Source: Gemmatimonadota bacterium (GTDB lineage Bacteria > Gemmatimonadota > Gemmatimonadetes > Gemmatimonadales > Gemmatimonadaceae). Taken from it: a stretch of DNA of 64,000 bases. Location: assembly GCA_023249305.1 (NCBI GenBank), contig JAHFCU010000008.1, positions 1 through 64,000 of the forward strand, given 5' to 3'. Positions 8,545-17,600 of this stretch are shown piece after piece. Under the pieces are notes generated by a model that saw only the letters and a list, made by a program, of their open reading frames with translations, had not been told where the DNA came from and did no database searches. Within the stretch, counting starts at the first letter, position 1; every line of letters starts with the position of its first letter. Both the position numbers and the translations under genes were made by a program.

Positions 8545-9467
8545 CGGGCCACGTGGACGACCAACCCCGCGTTGTGCACTGGTCTCCTGGCCTCGCGGCG
8601 CAGCGCCGCGATCGCGCGATTGTCGCCCTCGAGAGTTCGGTGTTCGCGCAAGGTCTGCCGGTTCCCGCGAACCGCGAAGCCCACCGCCGCATGTGCGAAG
8701 CGGTGCTCGCCCACCACGCAGCCCCTGCCGTGCTCGCTGTCCTGCGCGGCGTGCCAACGATCGGCCTCGAAGGCGACGACCTCGAGCGTTTTCTCCGGCG
8801 CGACGGCGTCACCAAGGTCTCGGCGCGCGATTTGGGCTGGGCTGCCGCGCGCGCCCTCGACGGTGCCACCACAGTGGCGGCATCGCTCGCGCTCTGCACT
8901 GCTTCCGGCCTCGACGTCTTCGCGACGGGTGGCATCGGCGGCGTCCACCGCGAGCCACCGTACGACGAGTCGGCCGACCTGCTCGAGCTCGCGCGCTCAC
9001 CGGTCATCGCCGTGTGCGCAGGCGCGAAGTCCGTCCTCAATCTGGCGGCGACGCTCGAACGGCTCGAGAGCTACGGAGTTGCGGTCATCGGCTTCGGCAC
9101 TGACGAGTTCCCGGGCTTCTTCGCGCGCCACACCCGGCTCGCCGTGACGGCATCCACCGATGATCCGGCGGTCATCGCGCAGGCCTTCCGAACGCACCGT
9201 GACTTGGGACGGCCCGGCGCCATGCTCGTCGTACAGCCCCCGCCGGCGGATACGGCGCTTGACGCGCAGCTCGTCGAGGATGCCGTACGGCGTGCGCTCG
9301 GTGAGGCGCGGGACGCGGGGGTCAAGGGCGGCGCGGTGACGCCGTTTCTGCTGGCTGCCGTCGACCGCGAGACGCGCGGCGCATCGCTCCAGGCCAACCT
9401 CGCCCTGCTCGAGGCCAATGCCGCGCTGGCCGCTCGCATTGCCGTAGCCTTGCGCGAAGCCGGATGA
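8532..9467 (+). CDS. psuG: Pseudouridine-5'-phosphate glycosidase
   Basis: PsuG splits pseudouridine 5'-phosphate into uracil and ribose 5-phosphate, recycling a modified nucleoside from RNA turnover in the cytoplasm. The 311-residue protein has the family segments VALESSVFAQGLPVPANR near the N-terminus, VFATGGIGGVHRE in the middle, VCAGAKSVLNL, and GVKGGAVTPFLLAAV near the C-terminus. Length and order match the single-domain PsuG/IndA family. The start is GTG at 8532, inside the end of the preceding gene. No partner pseudouridine kinase (PsuK) is encoded next to it; a kinase elsewhere in the genome would be expected. Confidence 0.93.
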   Translation: MEALTGHVDDQPRVVHWSPGLAAQRRDRAIVALESSVFAQGLPVPANREAHRRMCEAVLAHHAAPAVLAVLRGVPTIGLEGDDLERFLRRDGVTKVSARDLGWAAARALDGATTVAASLALCTASGLDVFATGGIGGVHREPPYDESADLLELARSPVIAVCAGAKSVLNLAATLERLESYGVAVIGFGTDEFPGFFARHTRLAVTASTDDPAVIAQAFRTHRDLGRPGAMLVVQPPPADTALDAQLVEDAVRRALGEARDAGVKGGAVTPFLLAAVDRETRGASLQANLALLEANAALAARIAVALREAG

Positions 9468-9554
9468 CGCCGCCGGCCACCCCCCGTTGAATGCGCTGCG
9501 CACGCCCGTTTACCTTGCGGTCAACCCTCAACGTCGCAGGAGGTCAGTCGAACG

Positions 9555-10667
9555 ATGTCGTCTTCGTTCCTGAGTTCCGAAGAGTACGACGAAAGAGCGC
9601 ATCAGCAGTACAACGAGGGAAACTTCGATGGCGCCCTCGCCACGCTGCATGAAGGGCTGGCCCTCTACCCGAATGCCGTGGAGCTTCACGTCGGGGTAGG
9701 CTACGCCCGGCTCGCGCGCGACGAGTACGCATGGGCGCGCCGCAGTTTTGAAGAGGCGCTAGTCCTCGACCCGGAGCACGAAGACGGCCTCGCCGGCCTT
9801 GGCGAGACGCTGCTGCGCTTCGGCCACGTGGACGCCGCCAAGCGGGTCTTCGCGCGCGTCCGCGCGCTGGGTTACGAGGACGACATCGAGCTCATGCAGC
9901 AGATTGGGCGCGCGCTGTTCCGCGAGGACGAGTTCACCGAGGCGCTCGAGTTCTTCGAGGTGGCGGTTCGCCAGACACCCGACAACGCGGAAGCCGTGGC
10001 GCTCGTCGGTTACACGCACCATCGCCTCGGCCAGGACGATGCGGCCGTGGACGCGCTGCGACGCGCCCTCAAGATCGACCCGGGCTTCGCCGAAGCGCGC
10101 ATCTACCTCGGCAACCTGCTCTATGACCGCGGGGACCTCGAGGCCGCGCTGTATCAGCTCGACCAGACGCAGCCTGAGGATCACTGGGACGAACTCGGCA
10201 TCTGGCGCCTGATTGAACTGCGCAAGTCGCACTTGCGACTGCCCGACGGCGACTCGTCGTTCGAGCCGTGGGAGGCACGCCTCGCCGAACTCGCGCCGGT
10301 CATTGATCCGACGGACGAGATGCTCAATGACCTCGAGACACGGTTCAACGAGCAGGACGCGCAGGAAATGCGCGAGCAGTTGGAACTCTTCAGCACGCTC
10401 CTCACCCAGCTCGCTGGAGATCGCGAGCCTGAGGCAGCGCATCGCGTCGTCGGCAACGACGAGCGCAGCTACGACGGCACGTGGGACGAAATCGTCGAAC
10501 AGATGCGCGCCGCCACCGCGAGTGCCGCCCAGCGCACCATGCAGGAGTTCATGCAGAGCGAGGCGCGCCGCGGCTTCGCACTCACGGGCATGCTCATTCC
10601 CGCCGCCGACGCCGAGAGCTTCCTGCGCGGCTGCGCCGACGCCGGCCTCCTGCGCATCGTCCACTGA
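9555..10667 (+). CDS. Tetratricopeptide repeat protein
   Basis: A strong ribosome-binding site (AGGAGGT) precedes the ATG. Residues about 10-200 hold consecutive TPR helices, for example EEYDERAHQQYNEGNFDGALATLHEGLALYPN, ARRSFEEALVLDPEHEDGLAGLGETLLRFGHVDAAKRVFARV and DAAVDALRRALKIDPGFAEARIYLGNLLYDRGDLEAAL. The remaining 170 residues are acidic and helical (TWDEIVEQMRAATASAAQRTMQEFMQ) and not a recognised domain. No signal peptide is visible, so it is probably a cytoplasmic scaffold. Its partner is unknown. Its TGA overlaps a CTG that could begin the M16 peptidase frame. Confidence 0.88.
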   Translation: MSSSFLSSEEYDERAHQQYNEGNFDGALATLHEGLALYPNAVELHVGVGYARLARDEYAWARRSFEEALVLDPEHEDGLAGLGETLLRFGHVDAAKRVFARVRALGYEDDIELMQQIGRALFREDEFTEALEFFEVAVRQTPDNAEAVALVGYTHHRLGQDDAAVDALRRALKIDPGFAEARIYLGNLLYDRGDLEAALYQLDQTQPEDHWDELGIWRLIELRKSHLRLPDGDSSFEPWEARLAELAPVIDPTDEMLNDLETRFNEQDAQEMREQLELFSTLLTQLAGDREPEAAHRVVGNDERSYDGTWDEIVEQMRAATASAAQRTMQEFMQSEARRGFALTGMLIPAADAESFLRGCADAGLLRIVH

Positions 10668-10708
10668 GCGCGACAGCCCTGCTCGACACGGCGCTGGCGC
10701 CGGGGCGG

Positions 10709-13300
10709 GTGCATCGCCACCGGCTCGCCAATGGCCTCACCGTTGTCGTCGCCTCCGACGACCGAGTCCCCGTCGTCGCCATCGTCACGTGGGTCTCGGC
10801 GGGCTACTTCGACGAGCCCGACGACAGGGTAGGCGTCGCGCACGTGCTCGAACACATGTACTTCAAGGGCACGCCCTCGCGCGGCGTGGGCGAGATCGCC
10901 CGCCAGACCAAGGCCCGGGGCGGCTATCTGAACGCCGGGACGATCTACGACCACACGAGCTACTACACGGTGCTGCCCGCGTCGGGATTCGCCGCGGGGC
11001 TTGAGATCCAGGCGGACGCATACGCCAACTCCCTCATTGAATCGGAGGAGCTCGCTCGCGAAATCGAGGTGATCGTCGAAGAGGCCAAGCGCAAGGCCGA
11101 CAGCCCGCATGCGCTCGCCACCGAGACGCTGTTCGAGTTGTTGCACGACCGGCATCGCATGCGCCGTTGGCGCATCGGGCGCGAACCGGGGCTCCGCGCC
11201 CTCACACGCGACCACGTGCACGGCTTCTATCGCGCGTACTATCGACCGTCCAACACGGTGCTCGCGATCGCGGGCGACGTGAATGCCGACGAGGCGCTGC
11301 GCCTCGCGGAGCGATTGTACGGTGGCCTGCCGGATGGCCAAGTGCCGCGCGACCGCGGCCCGTCAGAGCCGCCGCGGCGTGACTTTCGGCTCCGCGAGTG
11401 GATGGGGGACATCACGCGCGCGGAGCTCGCGATCGGCTGGCGCACGCCGGCCATCACGCACCCCGACGCACCGCGGCTCGACGTCGTTGCCAGCGTGCTC
11501 GCCGCAGGCCGGTCGTCGCGACTGTATCGCGCCGTGCGCGACCGCCAGCTCGCGTCGTCCATCTCGGCGTACCAGTACACCCCAGTGGACCTCGGCGTTT
11601 TCGTCGTGCATGCCACCGTGCGCGCGGAGCAGGCACTCGCTTGCGCTGGCGCCGCCTGGGACCAGCTCTCCCGCGTTCGCACGGGCGATGTCACCGAGGA
11701 CGAACTCGCGCGCGTCCGGCGGGTGCACGAAGCACAGTGGCTGCGACGTCTCGAAACCATGGAGGGCAGGGCCAACCATCTCGCGGCGTGGGAAGCGATG
11801 GGCAACTGGCAGCGGGGTCATGCGTACTTCGAGGCGATGCAGCGCACGACGGTGCAGGATCTGGCCAGTGCCACCCAGCGCTCACTCGATCCCGACACGG
11901 CGGCCGTGGTCATCTATCAGCCGAACGGCACGGCAGCGATCGCCTCGAGTGCCGGCGCACTGCGCACGGCGCTTGACGCGGCATCACCCGCGCCGCTCGC
12001 GGCGAGTGCGGCGGTGCCCGCCGCGGGCGTCGCCCGCACACGCGTCGCAGCCGAGGCCGAAATCGCCGGCGTGCGCATCTATCGCACGGGCTCCGGCGTT
12101 CCGGTCCTCGTGAAGCGGACGCCGCGTGCGCCCATCGCGTACGCCGGCGTCTTTGTGCGCGCGGGCACTGACGTCGAGGCGCCGGCACAGTTGGGCGTCT
12201 CGACGTTGACGACGCGCGTCTCGCTGAAGGGGACGCACACGCGCGACGCGGCCCACATCGCCGAGGAAGGCGAGCGCCTCGGCGCGTCGCTCACCGCCGG
12301 CGCCGGCGCCGAGCTGATGCACTGGACGGTGTCGGTGCCGGTCGCCCAGCTCGAGGGCGCGCTCGCCTTGATGGGCGACGTTGTGCAGACGCCGACGATG
12401 CCCGACGACGCTGTGGCGAGCGAGTGCTCGGTGGCGCTCGCGCAGCTCGCACAACTGCGCGACGACATGTACCGCTACCCGCTGCATCTCGCCGCGCGTG
12501 CGGCATGGGGCGCACACCCGTACGCGCGAACGTCGCTGGGCACGGAGCCCACGCTCGCGGCGCTGACCAGCGACGACCTGCGTGCGTGGCACCGCAACGC
12601 CGTGGCCACGGGCGAGCAGGCGATCGTCGTGGTCGGCGATGCCGATCCCGACGCGCTCGCCGGCATGGCGGCCGGCGCCTTCGCGTCGCTCGTGAAGGCT
12701 CCGCACCGCCTCATCGCTCCTCCCGACTGGCCGAACCGCATCGTCTGCGATGTAGAGCGAAGGGACAAGGCGCAGACCGCGTTCGCGCTGGCCTTCCCCT
12801 GCCCGGCGCGCAATGATCCGCGTCGCTACGCCGCGGCCCTCCTCGGCGGCGTTGCCAGTGGGCTCGGCGGACGGTTCTTTGAAGCGCTGCGCGACAAGCA
12901 GTCGCTGGCCTACACGGTCATCGCGTCTCCCGTCGTGCGACCGCTCGCTGGGCTGTTCGTGACCTACATCGCGACGTCGCCGGAGAAGGAGGACGACGCC
13001 CGCCGCAGCCTGCTCACCGAAATCGAGAAGCTGCGCGCGGCGCCGGTCATGGAAGAGGAACTGCACCGCGCGCGGACGTACGCGCTGGGCACGTGGGCCA
13101 TCCGCCAGGAGAGCGGCGGCGCCGTCATGGGCGATATTGCCGACGCCTGGCTGTTCGGCTCGCTCGAAGAACTTGCCGACTTCGAGCAACAGATGCGCGC
13201 GATCACGTCCGCCGACCTACGCGCGGTGGCCGTCAGGTATCTCGATCCCGCGCGTCGCGTCGAGGGCGCGGTGCGCGGCGAGGCCGGACGAACGGTCTAG
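10709..13300 (+). CDS. M16 family zinc metallopeptidase, two-domain
   Basis: The N-terminal half carries the inverted zinc motif HVLEHMYFKGT (HxxEH) and the downstream glutamate region EVIVEEAKRKADSP. The C-terminal half repeats the fold without zinc ligands and has the typical GLGGRFFEALRDKQSLAYTV segment of the non-catalytic domain. Such peptidases degrade short peptides in a clam-shell chamber. No signal peptide is evident, so the location is unclear. The start is uncertain: the ORF track extends into the TPR gene in another frame, GTG at 10709 precedes the conserved start (HRHRLANGLTVVV), and CTG at 10664 overlapping the TPR stop is another candidate. The 863-residue length fits a duplicated M16 protein. 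Confidence 0.88.
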   Translation: MHRHRLANGLTVVVASDDRVPVVAIVTWVSAGYFDEPDDRVGVAHVLEHMYFKGTPSRGVGEIARQTKARGGYLNAGTIYDHTSYYTVLPASGFAAGLEIQADAYANSLIESEELAREIEVIVEEAKRKADSPHALATETLFELLHDRHRMRRWRIGREPGLRALTRDHVHGFYRAYYRPSNTVLAIAGDVNADEALRLAERLYGGLPDGQVPRDRGPSEPPRRDFRLREWMGDITRAELAIGWRTPAITHPDAPRLDVVASVLAAGRSSRLYRAVRDRQLASSISAYQYTPVDLGVFVVHATVRAEQALACAGAAWDQLSRVRTGDVTEDELARVRRVHEAQWLRRLETMEGRANHLAAWEAMGNWQRGHAYFEAMQRTTVQDLASATQRSLDPDTAAVVIYQPNGTAAIASSAGALRTALDAASPAPLAASAAVPAAGVARTRVAAEAEIAGVRIYRTGSGVPVLVKRTPRAPIAYAGVFVRAGTDVEAPAQLGVSTLTTRVSLKGTHTRDAAHIAEEGERLGASLTAGAGAELMHWTVSVPVAQLEGALALMGDVVQTPTMPDDAVASECSVALAQLAQLRDDMYRYPLHLAARAAWGAHPYARTSLGTEPTLAALTSDDLRAWHRNAVATGEQAIVVVGDADPDALAGMAAGAFASLVKAPHRLIAPPDWPNRIVCDVERRDKAQTAFALAFPCPARNDPRRYAAALLGGVASGLGGRFFEALRDKQSLAYTVIASPVVRPLAGLFVTYIATSPEKEDDARRSLLTEIEKLRAAPVMEEELHRARTYALGTWAIRQESGGAVMGDIADAWLFGSLEELADFEQQMRAITSADLRAVAVRYLDPARRVEGAVRGEAGRTV

Positions 13301-13302
13301 CG

Positions 13303-13351
13303 CGAGTCGCACGGTGCGAAAGTCGCCACGCGCCACGCGTCACGCCCGACG
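13303..13351. repeat. Short 7-bp phased repeat after the M16 stop codon
   Basis: Directly after the TAG of the M16 gene the sequence shows a weak 7-bp period that becomes clear at 13324-13351: CGCCACG CGCCACG CGTCACG CCCGACG. It lies between two convergent genes. It is shorter and more degenerate than the other phased repeats in this window, so this assignment is tentative. Confidence 0.5.
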
Positions 13352-13356
13352 CGCGA

Positions 13357-14088
13357 TTACCGATGCGTGCTCGGCAGGAACCCAAGGGCCCGATTGAGCC
13401 AGCGAACGAACGGCACCATGGCCGTGAAGTCCTTCATCACGGTCGTAGCGACCTTGGAGGACAGCGCGTCCGCGTCGGAGAGCGCGCGCGACGCGGTGAA
13501 CGAGTTGAAGCGCAGCCAGCGCTCCGCCGGGTGGCCGGCCGCATAGCCGCGCGGCAAGCGCTTGAGCAGCACACCCGGATCGTCCTCGGTCAGTCCGCCG
13601 AATCGTCGCGTGAACGACCGCGCGAGCACGACTGACTCCCACGCATCCGGATCGTCGGCAATCGCATCGCGCACGAGCCGGAGCTTCGGGCGCGGCGGCA
13701 TCCAGAGCCCGGCGGCAACCAGCGACGCGCCGGGTTCAAGGTGGAAATAGAATCCTGCGCCGCCGTCAACGGTTTGTCCGACGCCGCGCCCCGGCGCGCG
13801 ATGGAAGATCCAGAATGCCGCGTGAGATTTGTACGGCGACTTGTCCTTCGAGAAGCGAATGTCACGATGAATGCGGAAGAGCGATGCCTTGGGATCGCCC
13901 ACGAACTCGGGGGCGACCGTCGCAAACCGCACGTCGAGCTCCTCGACAAACGCCTTGAGCGGTGCCTTCACTTCGTGTTCGTAAGTGGCGCGATTCACTT
14001 CGAACCAGTCGCGGCGGTTGTTCTTCTTGAGCGCGCGCAGGAAGGTAAGTGCGGCCGGACGGAAGCCGGAGAAGGGACGCGTGATCAT
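13357..14088 (-). CDS. DUF2461 (TIGR02453) family protein
   Basis: This 243-residue protein begins MITRPFSGFRPAALTFLRALKKNNRRDWFEVNRATYEHEVKAPLKAFVEEL, the characteristic opening of the DUF2461 family. The family segments LFRIHRDIRFSKDKSPYKSHAAFWI and GAGFYFHLEPG follow. The biochemical function of the family is not established. The ORF track starts far upstream, but ATG 14088 begins the conserved region and overlaps the stop of the upstream membrane-protein gene by 4 bp, consistent with coupled translation. Confidence 0.88.
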   Translation of the reverse strand: MITRPFSGFRPAALTFLRALKKNNRRDWFEVNRATYEHEVKAPLKAFVEELDVRFATVAPEFVGDPKASLFRIHRDIRFSKDKSPYKSHAAFWIFHRAPGRGVGQTVDGGAGFYFHLEPGASLVAAGLWMPPRPKLRLVRDAIADDPDAWESVVLARSFTRRFGGLTEDDPGVLLKRLPRGYAAGHPAERWLRFNSFTASRALSDADALSSKVATTVMKDFTAMVPFVRWLNRALGFLPSTHR

Positions 14089-15674
14089 CGCGGTGGTGGT
14101 GGGAGGGTCGTCGTTGGCGAGCGCACGCTGCGAACTGCGGAATCTGAGGCTATCGCCGCCGTGTCGGGAATTGTCGTCGCTGGAGTTAGGTCGCGTTGGA
14201 CGCGCAGAGCGGCCGCAACGTCGGCAAGGGCGCGGCGCGCTCGGCCCGACGCGGTGCGCAGCCCGGCCGCCGCCGTGATGTCCGAGGCGTCGCCGGCGAT
14301 GACACCGCGCACCCATGGGCGTGCGGCGCTCCAGGCAAGCGCGTGGCGCACGAGCTGCTGCTGCACTACCTCGCCCATGACGATCGGGGCGGTCGGCACG
14401 CCGACGATCCACACATCCGGCATGACGCGCGCGAGCGACGCCCACCGCGCCACCGCGTTCAACGCGGCCACGAATGCTCTTGGCTCCGCCGCACCGTCGT
14501 GCGTTGCGAGCGCCACCGCATCCACACGAGAACCGCCGGCCATCACCCAGTCGGCGAGCGCGCTATCGGCCGGTGAACTCGCGTCCGTGGCGAGCGCGAC
14601 GGTCACGTCCCGGTCCACGCGGCGCGCAGTCGCCGCGGCGCGCTCGTAGTACGCCCGCCATCCGTCAGCCCCGGGCGCGCCGGGGCCCGTCGTCACGCGC
14701 TCTGCCGGGAGGAGCACGTCGGGTCGCAGCCGGCGAACGATGCGTTCAATCAGCGCCTGGCGCGCTCGCGCTGTCGCGCCCTCGCCGGGTGTGATGCGAC
14801 CGCCGAGCGTCAGCGTCACGACAAGCAGGAGCGAGTCGCGCCGCGGCTCGATGCTCCGGGCGACGGAGTCGAGCACGCCCGCCGTCACGGCGGGCGGATC
14901 AAGTTCCACGTGCAGTGCCGTCACGCCGAGCGAGTCGGCGAGCGCCATGTCGTGACGCGCGGTGGCCGACGACGGCGGGCCGGCGAGCGTTCCAAAGACG
15001 CGCACGCCGATCGCCAACTCACCGCGCGCGCTTGCGTCGCTGGAACCAACATCGAGAGCACGTGTGCTGCTCAGCGTATCGAATGCACGCGGCAACGCGA
15101 GGGCCGTGCACACGACAACGAGCGCACAGCCGCTGGCAAGCAGTGCGCGCGCCACGCGCGTGATGCGCGCTCGCGCCGGCGCGGCGCTCGCGAGCGCGGG
15201 CATGAATAGTGCCGCGCCCCAGGGAAAGACTACGTCTCCCAGTCCTGCCGTCGCGAGCGACGATACGGCCACACCCGGCGCGAGCGCCCATACGGGCAGC
15301 GCGCCGCCCACGCTCACGATCCACCGGGTGGCCGCCACCCACGCGACGAGAAGGTTGAACACTGCGATCAACAGTGTGCTGGCGCGGCTGGCGCGGCTGA
15401 TCACGAACGCCCACAGCGCCTGCAGGGCGATGCTCGCGGTCACGAGAGGCCAGAGCCAGGCCAGCGGGCCGAGCACGCGCGCGCCCGGCGCCGTCGGCGC
15501 GAGCAGGCCGATGACGAGCGCCGGCAAGAACAGGAACGCGCCGAGTCCCGACAAAACCCTGAAGCCCTTGCTCGTCTCCGGCAGGTCGGACAGCCGCAGG
15601 CCGAGCGAGAAGTTCCAGATGAGGAGCGCGACGGCGCCCGCGCCGAGCGCTGCGGGAAGGCTCCAGGCTGGCAT
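14085..15674 (-). CDS. Polytopic membrane protein with a large soluble C-terminal domain, unknown
   Basis: The first about 200 residues hold six or seven hydrophobic segments (for example AALGAGAVALLIWNFSLGL, VLSGLGAFLFLPALVIGLLAP, LLASGCALVVVCTALALP). The remaining 330 residues form a soluble domain with repeated strand-helix units (LGVTALHVELDPPAVTAGVLDSVARSI, LLLVVTLTLGG, VDAVALATHDG, VMPDVWIVGVP). That rhythm could be a TIM-barrel-like domain, but I cannot match it to a named family. The soluble part is probably periplasmic. It shares a 4-bp overlap with the DUF2461 gene and follows the AdoMet-decarboxylase-like gene by 28 bp, so these genes are probably cotranscribed. Confidence 0.75.
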   Translation of the reverse strand: MPAWSLPAALGAGAVALLIWNFSLGLRLSDLPETSKGFRVLSGLGAFLFLPALVIGLLAPTAPGARVLGPLAWLWPLVTASIALQALWAFVISRASRASTLLIAVFNLLVAWVAATRWIVSVGGALPVWALAPGVAVSSLATAGLGDVVFPWGAALFMPALASAAPARARITRVARALLASGCALVVVCTALALPRAFDTLSSTRALDVGSSDASARGELAIGVRVFGTLAGPPSSATARHDMALADSLGVTALHVELDPPAVTAGVLDSVARSIEPRRDSLLLVVTLTLGGRITPGEGATARARQALIERIVRRLRPDVLLPAERVTTGPGAPGADGWRAYYERAAATARRVDRDVTVALATDASSPADSALADWVMAGGSRVDAVALATHDGAAEPRAFVAALNAVARWASLARVMPDVWIVGVPTAPIVMGEVVQQQLVRHALAWSAARPWVRGVIAGDASDITAAAGLRTASGRARRALADVAAALRVQRDLTPATTIPDTAAIASDSAVRSVRSPTTTLPPPPR

Positions 15675-15702
15675 GGTCAGGCCGCGCGGCGCCGAACGAC
15701 CT

Positions 15703-16056
15703 TCAGCCGCGATCGCTGTGGGTCGCGCGCGTCGCTCGCAGGTTCAGTCGCCGCGTCACCACGTCAATGGCCTTGCGCGCGTCCTTGGCAGCGCTCACAA
15801 GCAGATCAACCGCAAGCACACCTTCGTCCGGCACGGTGTGCAGTGCGACGTGGCCGAGGTCGAGCAGCAGGATGATCACCAGGCCGCCGCGCGGCAGCAG
15901 ACGCACGATCGGCGGCTCCACCGCCGTAAGACCGGCGGCGCCCGCTGCCGCGATGAGCAGCCCCGACAGCGAGGCCTGATCGCGCAGCAACGAGCCCGCG
16001 ACGCCGCGGAAGTCCGCGGCATCGTGTGTCATCAGCGCCGGCACATGATCGCGCAT
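15703..16056 (-). CDS. S-adenosylmethionine-decarboxylase-like protein lacking the processing serine
   Basis: The 117-residue protein matches the core of bacterial AdoMet decarboxylase (SpeH): LGHVALHTVPDEGVLAVDLLV aligns with the family signature ESHIAIHTWPE-GYAAVDVF. In active enzymes the Ser of ESH is cleaved to make the pyruvoyl cofactor; here that position is Gly (G68), and the catalytic Cys following the AVD segment is also absent (VSAA). It is therefore unlikely to make decarboxy-AdoMet for spermidine synthesis unless another mechanism applies. I chose ATG 16056, 2 bp after the M28 stop, over the longer ORF starts. A degenerate or repurposed homologue is the best description. Confidence 0.6.
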   Translation of the reverse strand: MRDHVPALMTHDAADFRGVAGSLLRDQASLSGLLIAAAGAAGLTAVEPPIVRLLPRGGLVIILLLDLGHVALHTVPDEGVLAVDLLVSAAKDARKAIDVVTRRLNLRATRATHSDRG

Positions 16057-16058
16057 GG

Positions 16059-17441
16059 CTAGGGAGCAGGTGGCGGGGCCGGCGGCGCGGCCGCCGGGGC
16101 GCGCGGCGGCGCTCCCGTGGAGGCGACCGTGGTGAGTGAACGGTGGCCGTCGGCGCTGACCGAGCGCACCGCCGCCCACCCGTCGTCAAGTTGCTCGTCG
16201 AGCAGGTAACTGTTCACAGTGCCTGCGTCGTATACCTTCGTCCACGTTGGTGAAGTCGTAGCCCGGAACAGCACTTCGTAACGTGCCGCGCCGGGTGCCG
16301 ACTTCCAGCTCACCGTCCACTTCTGCCCGCCCGAGGCGCGGTCGCGGCGCGCGACAACGCTGTCCACCGGCGGCGGGGCAGATCCAAGCGATGCAACCGT
16401 CGCGAGGTTGAGCCGCGTGACACCGGCGACATACGGGAAGTTGACCCCCGTGAGGTCGTCGGTGGGCAGATGCTGCCGCTTGGTGTCCTCGAGTCGCTCG
16501 GTGAATCGAAGCGCCGGATCCCCAAGCCGATGGAACGGTGAGTGGTCGCCGCCGCGGCCGATGCGGTCGAGGCGGAAGGTGGGCCGCACCTCGAGGCGCG
16601 GCGTGTAGAGCGCACCGATGCCCCACACGTAACGCGACAGCTCGCCGCTGCGCGATGGCACGGAATCCACGGCGTACGTTCGCACGCTCGTCGAATCCAC
16701 GCGGCCGTCGTCGGCCATGACGTTGCCGATGATGTCATCGGTGAAGGCCGCGACGACGGTCTTCTGCTCATCGTGCAGCCGCCGTGCGAGTCCGGTGGCG
16801 CCAAGCAGGCCCTGCTCTTCCGCGGCGACCACTGCGAAGACGATCGTCGCGTCGAAGCCCTTGGGGAACCGTTTCGACATGACGCGCGCCAGCTCGACCA
16901 CGGCCGACGCCCCTGATCCGTCGTCGTCGGCGCCCGGCGCGTCGCTCGTGGCGTCAGCCGCATCGGTGGAGCAGATGCACGAGTCGTAGTGCCCGCTGAT
17001 CACCACGACGCGCGACGTGTCGCGCCCCGGCAGCCACGCAAGGACGTTCACCACGCGCGCCATCGGGCGGTCGCGGAAGCGCGCGATCTGCACGTCGTGC
17101 GGATCGTACTCAACGCGCAGGCATCCACCGCAGTCGCGGCTATAGGCTCGCAGTTCGCGATACAGGAACCGGCGTGCCGCGCCAATGCCGCGCGCATCGG
17201 ACGCCGTGTCGCTCAGCGTGTGCCGGGTACCGAACGCCACCAGCGTGCTGTCGGTGACGCGGATGCGCGCCGGCGACACATCGGCGAGCGCCGCCGCGAT
17301 GCGCGCGTCGCGCGCGAGCCCCATCGCCACGTCCGGCGCGGGGGCCAACGGAGCCGCAGCGCGCGCCGTCGCGGCCGGGCGGCGCTGGGCCAGCGCACTC
17401 GAGGCGGCCAGCAGGGCGGGGAGCAGGTGAAGAAGGCGCAT
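16059..17441 (-). CDS. Exported M28 family zinc aminopeptidase with C-terminal fibronectin-like domain
   Basis: A signal peptide (MRLLHLLPALLAASSALA|QR) is followed by a propeptide-like stretch and the M28 catalytic domain. Visible metal-site segments are VVISGHYDSC, GADDDGSGASAVVELARV and AVVAAEEQGLLGATGLA. The C-terminal about 100 residues (KWTVSWKSAPGAARYEVLFRATTSPTWTKVYDAG) resemble a fibronectin type III module. It should act on peptides outside the inner membrane. The 581-residue ORF in the track starts inside the decamer repeat; ATG 17441 gives a 460-residue protein with a proper signal peptide. Upstream lies the decamer array and then the cNMP-binding gene. Confidence 0.9.
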   Translation of the reverse strand: MRLLHLLPALLAASSALAQRRPAATARAAAPLAPAPDVAMGLARDARIAAALADVSPARIRVTDSTLVAFGTRHTLSDTASDARGIGAARRFLYRELRAYSRDCGGCLRVEYDPHDVQIARFRDRPMARVVNVLAWLPGRDTSRVVVISGHYDSCICSTDAADATSDAPGADDDGSGASAVVELARVMSKRFPKGFDATIVFAVVAAEEQGLLGATGLARRLHDEQKTVVAAFTDDIIGNVMADDGRVDSTSVRTYAVDSVPSRSGELSRYVWGIGALYTPRLEVRPTFRLDRIGRGGDHSPFHRLGDPALRFTERLEDTKRQHLPTDDLTGVNFPYVAGVTRLNLATVASLGSAPPPVDSVVARRDRASGGQKWTVSWKSAPGAARYEVLFRATTSPTWTKVYDAGTVNSYLLDEQLDDGWAAVRSVSADGHRSLTTVASTGAPPRAPAAAPPAPPPAP

Positions 17442-17451
17442 GGGCGTTTCC

Positions 17452-17600
17452 ACAGAGTACAACGGAAGGGAACGGAGAACAACAGAGTACCAGAGCTTAC
17501 GACAGAGTACGACGCAGGGGCGAACCCCGTTGGCCCGCCCCCCTGTCGTTGACTGTTGTGCTCTGTTGTTCTCTGTTGTTCTCTGTCGTGCTCTGCCGCT
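17452..17600. repeat. Second inverted pair of 10-bp phased repeats
   Basis: The left arm repeats units such as ACAGAGTACA and the right arm repeats CTCTGTTGTT, both with a 10-bp period. Near the centre, ACGCAGGGGCG and CGCCCCCCTGTCGT can pair imperfectly. On the minus strand the right arm starts immediately after the TAG of the cNMP-binding gene (TAG CGGCAGAGCACGACAGAG), the same arrangement as after acnA at 424. The left arm is the 5' region of the M28 gene. The unit is shared with 281-430, so this is a dispersed element and not a local tandem duplication. Confidence 0.85.
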
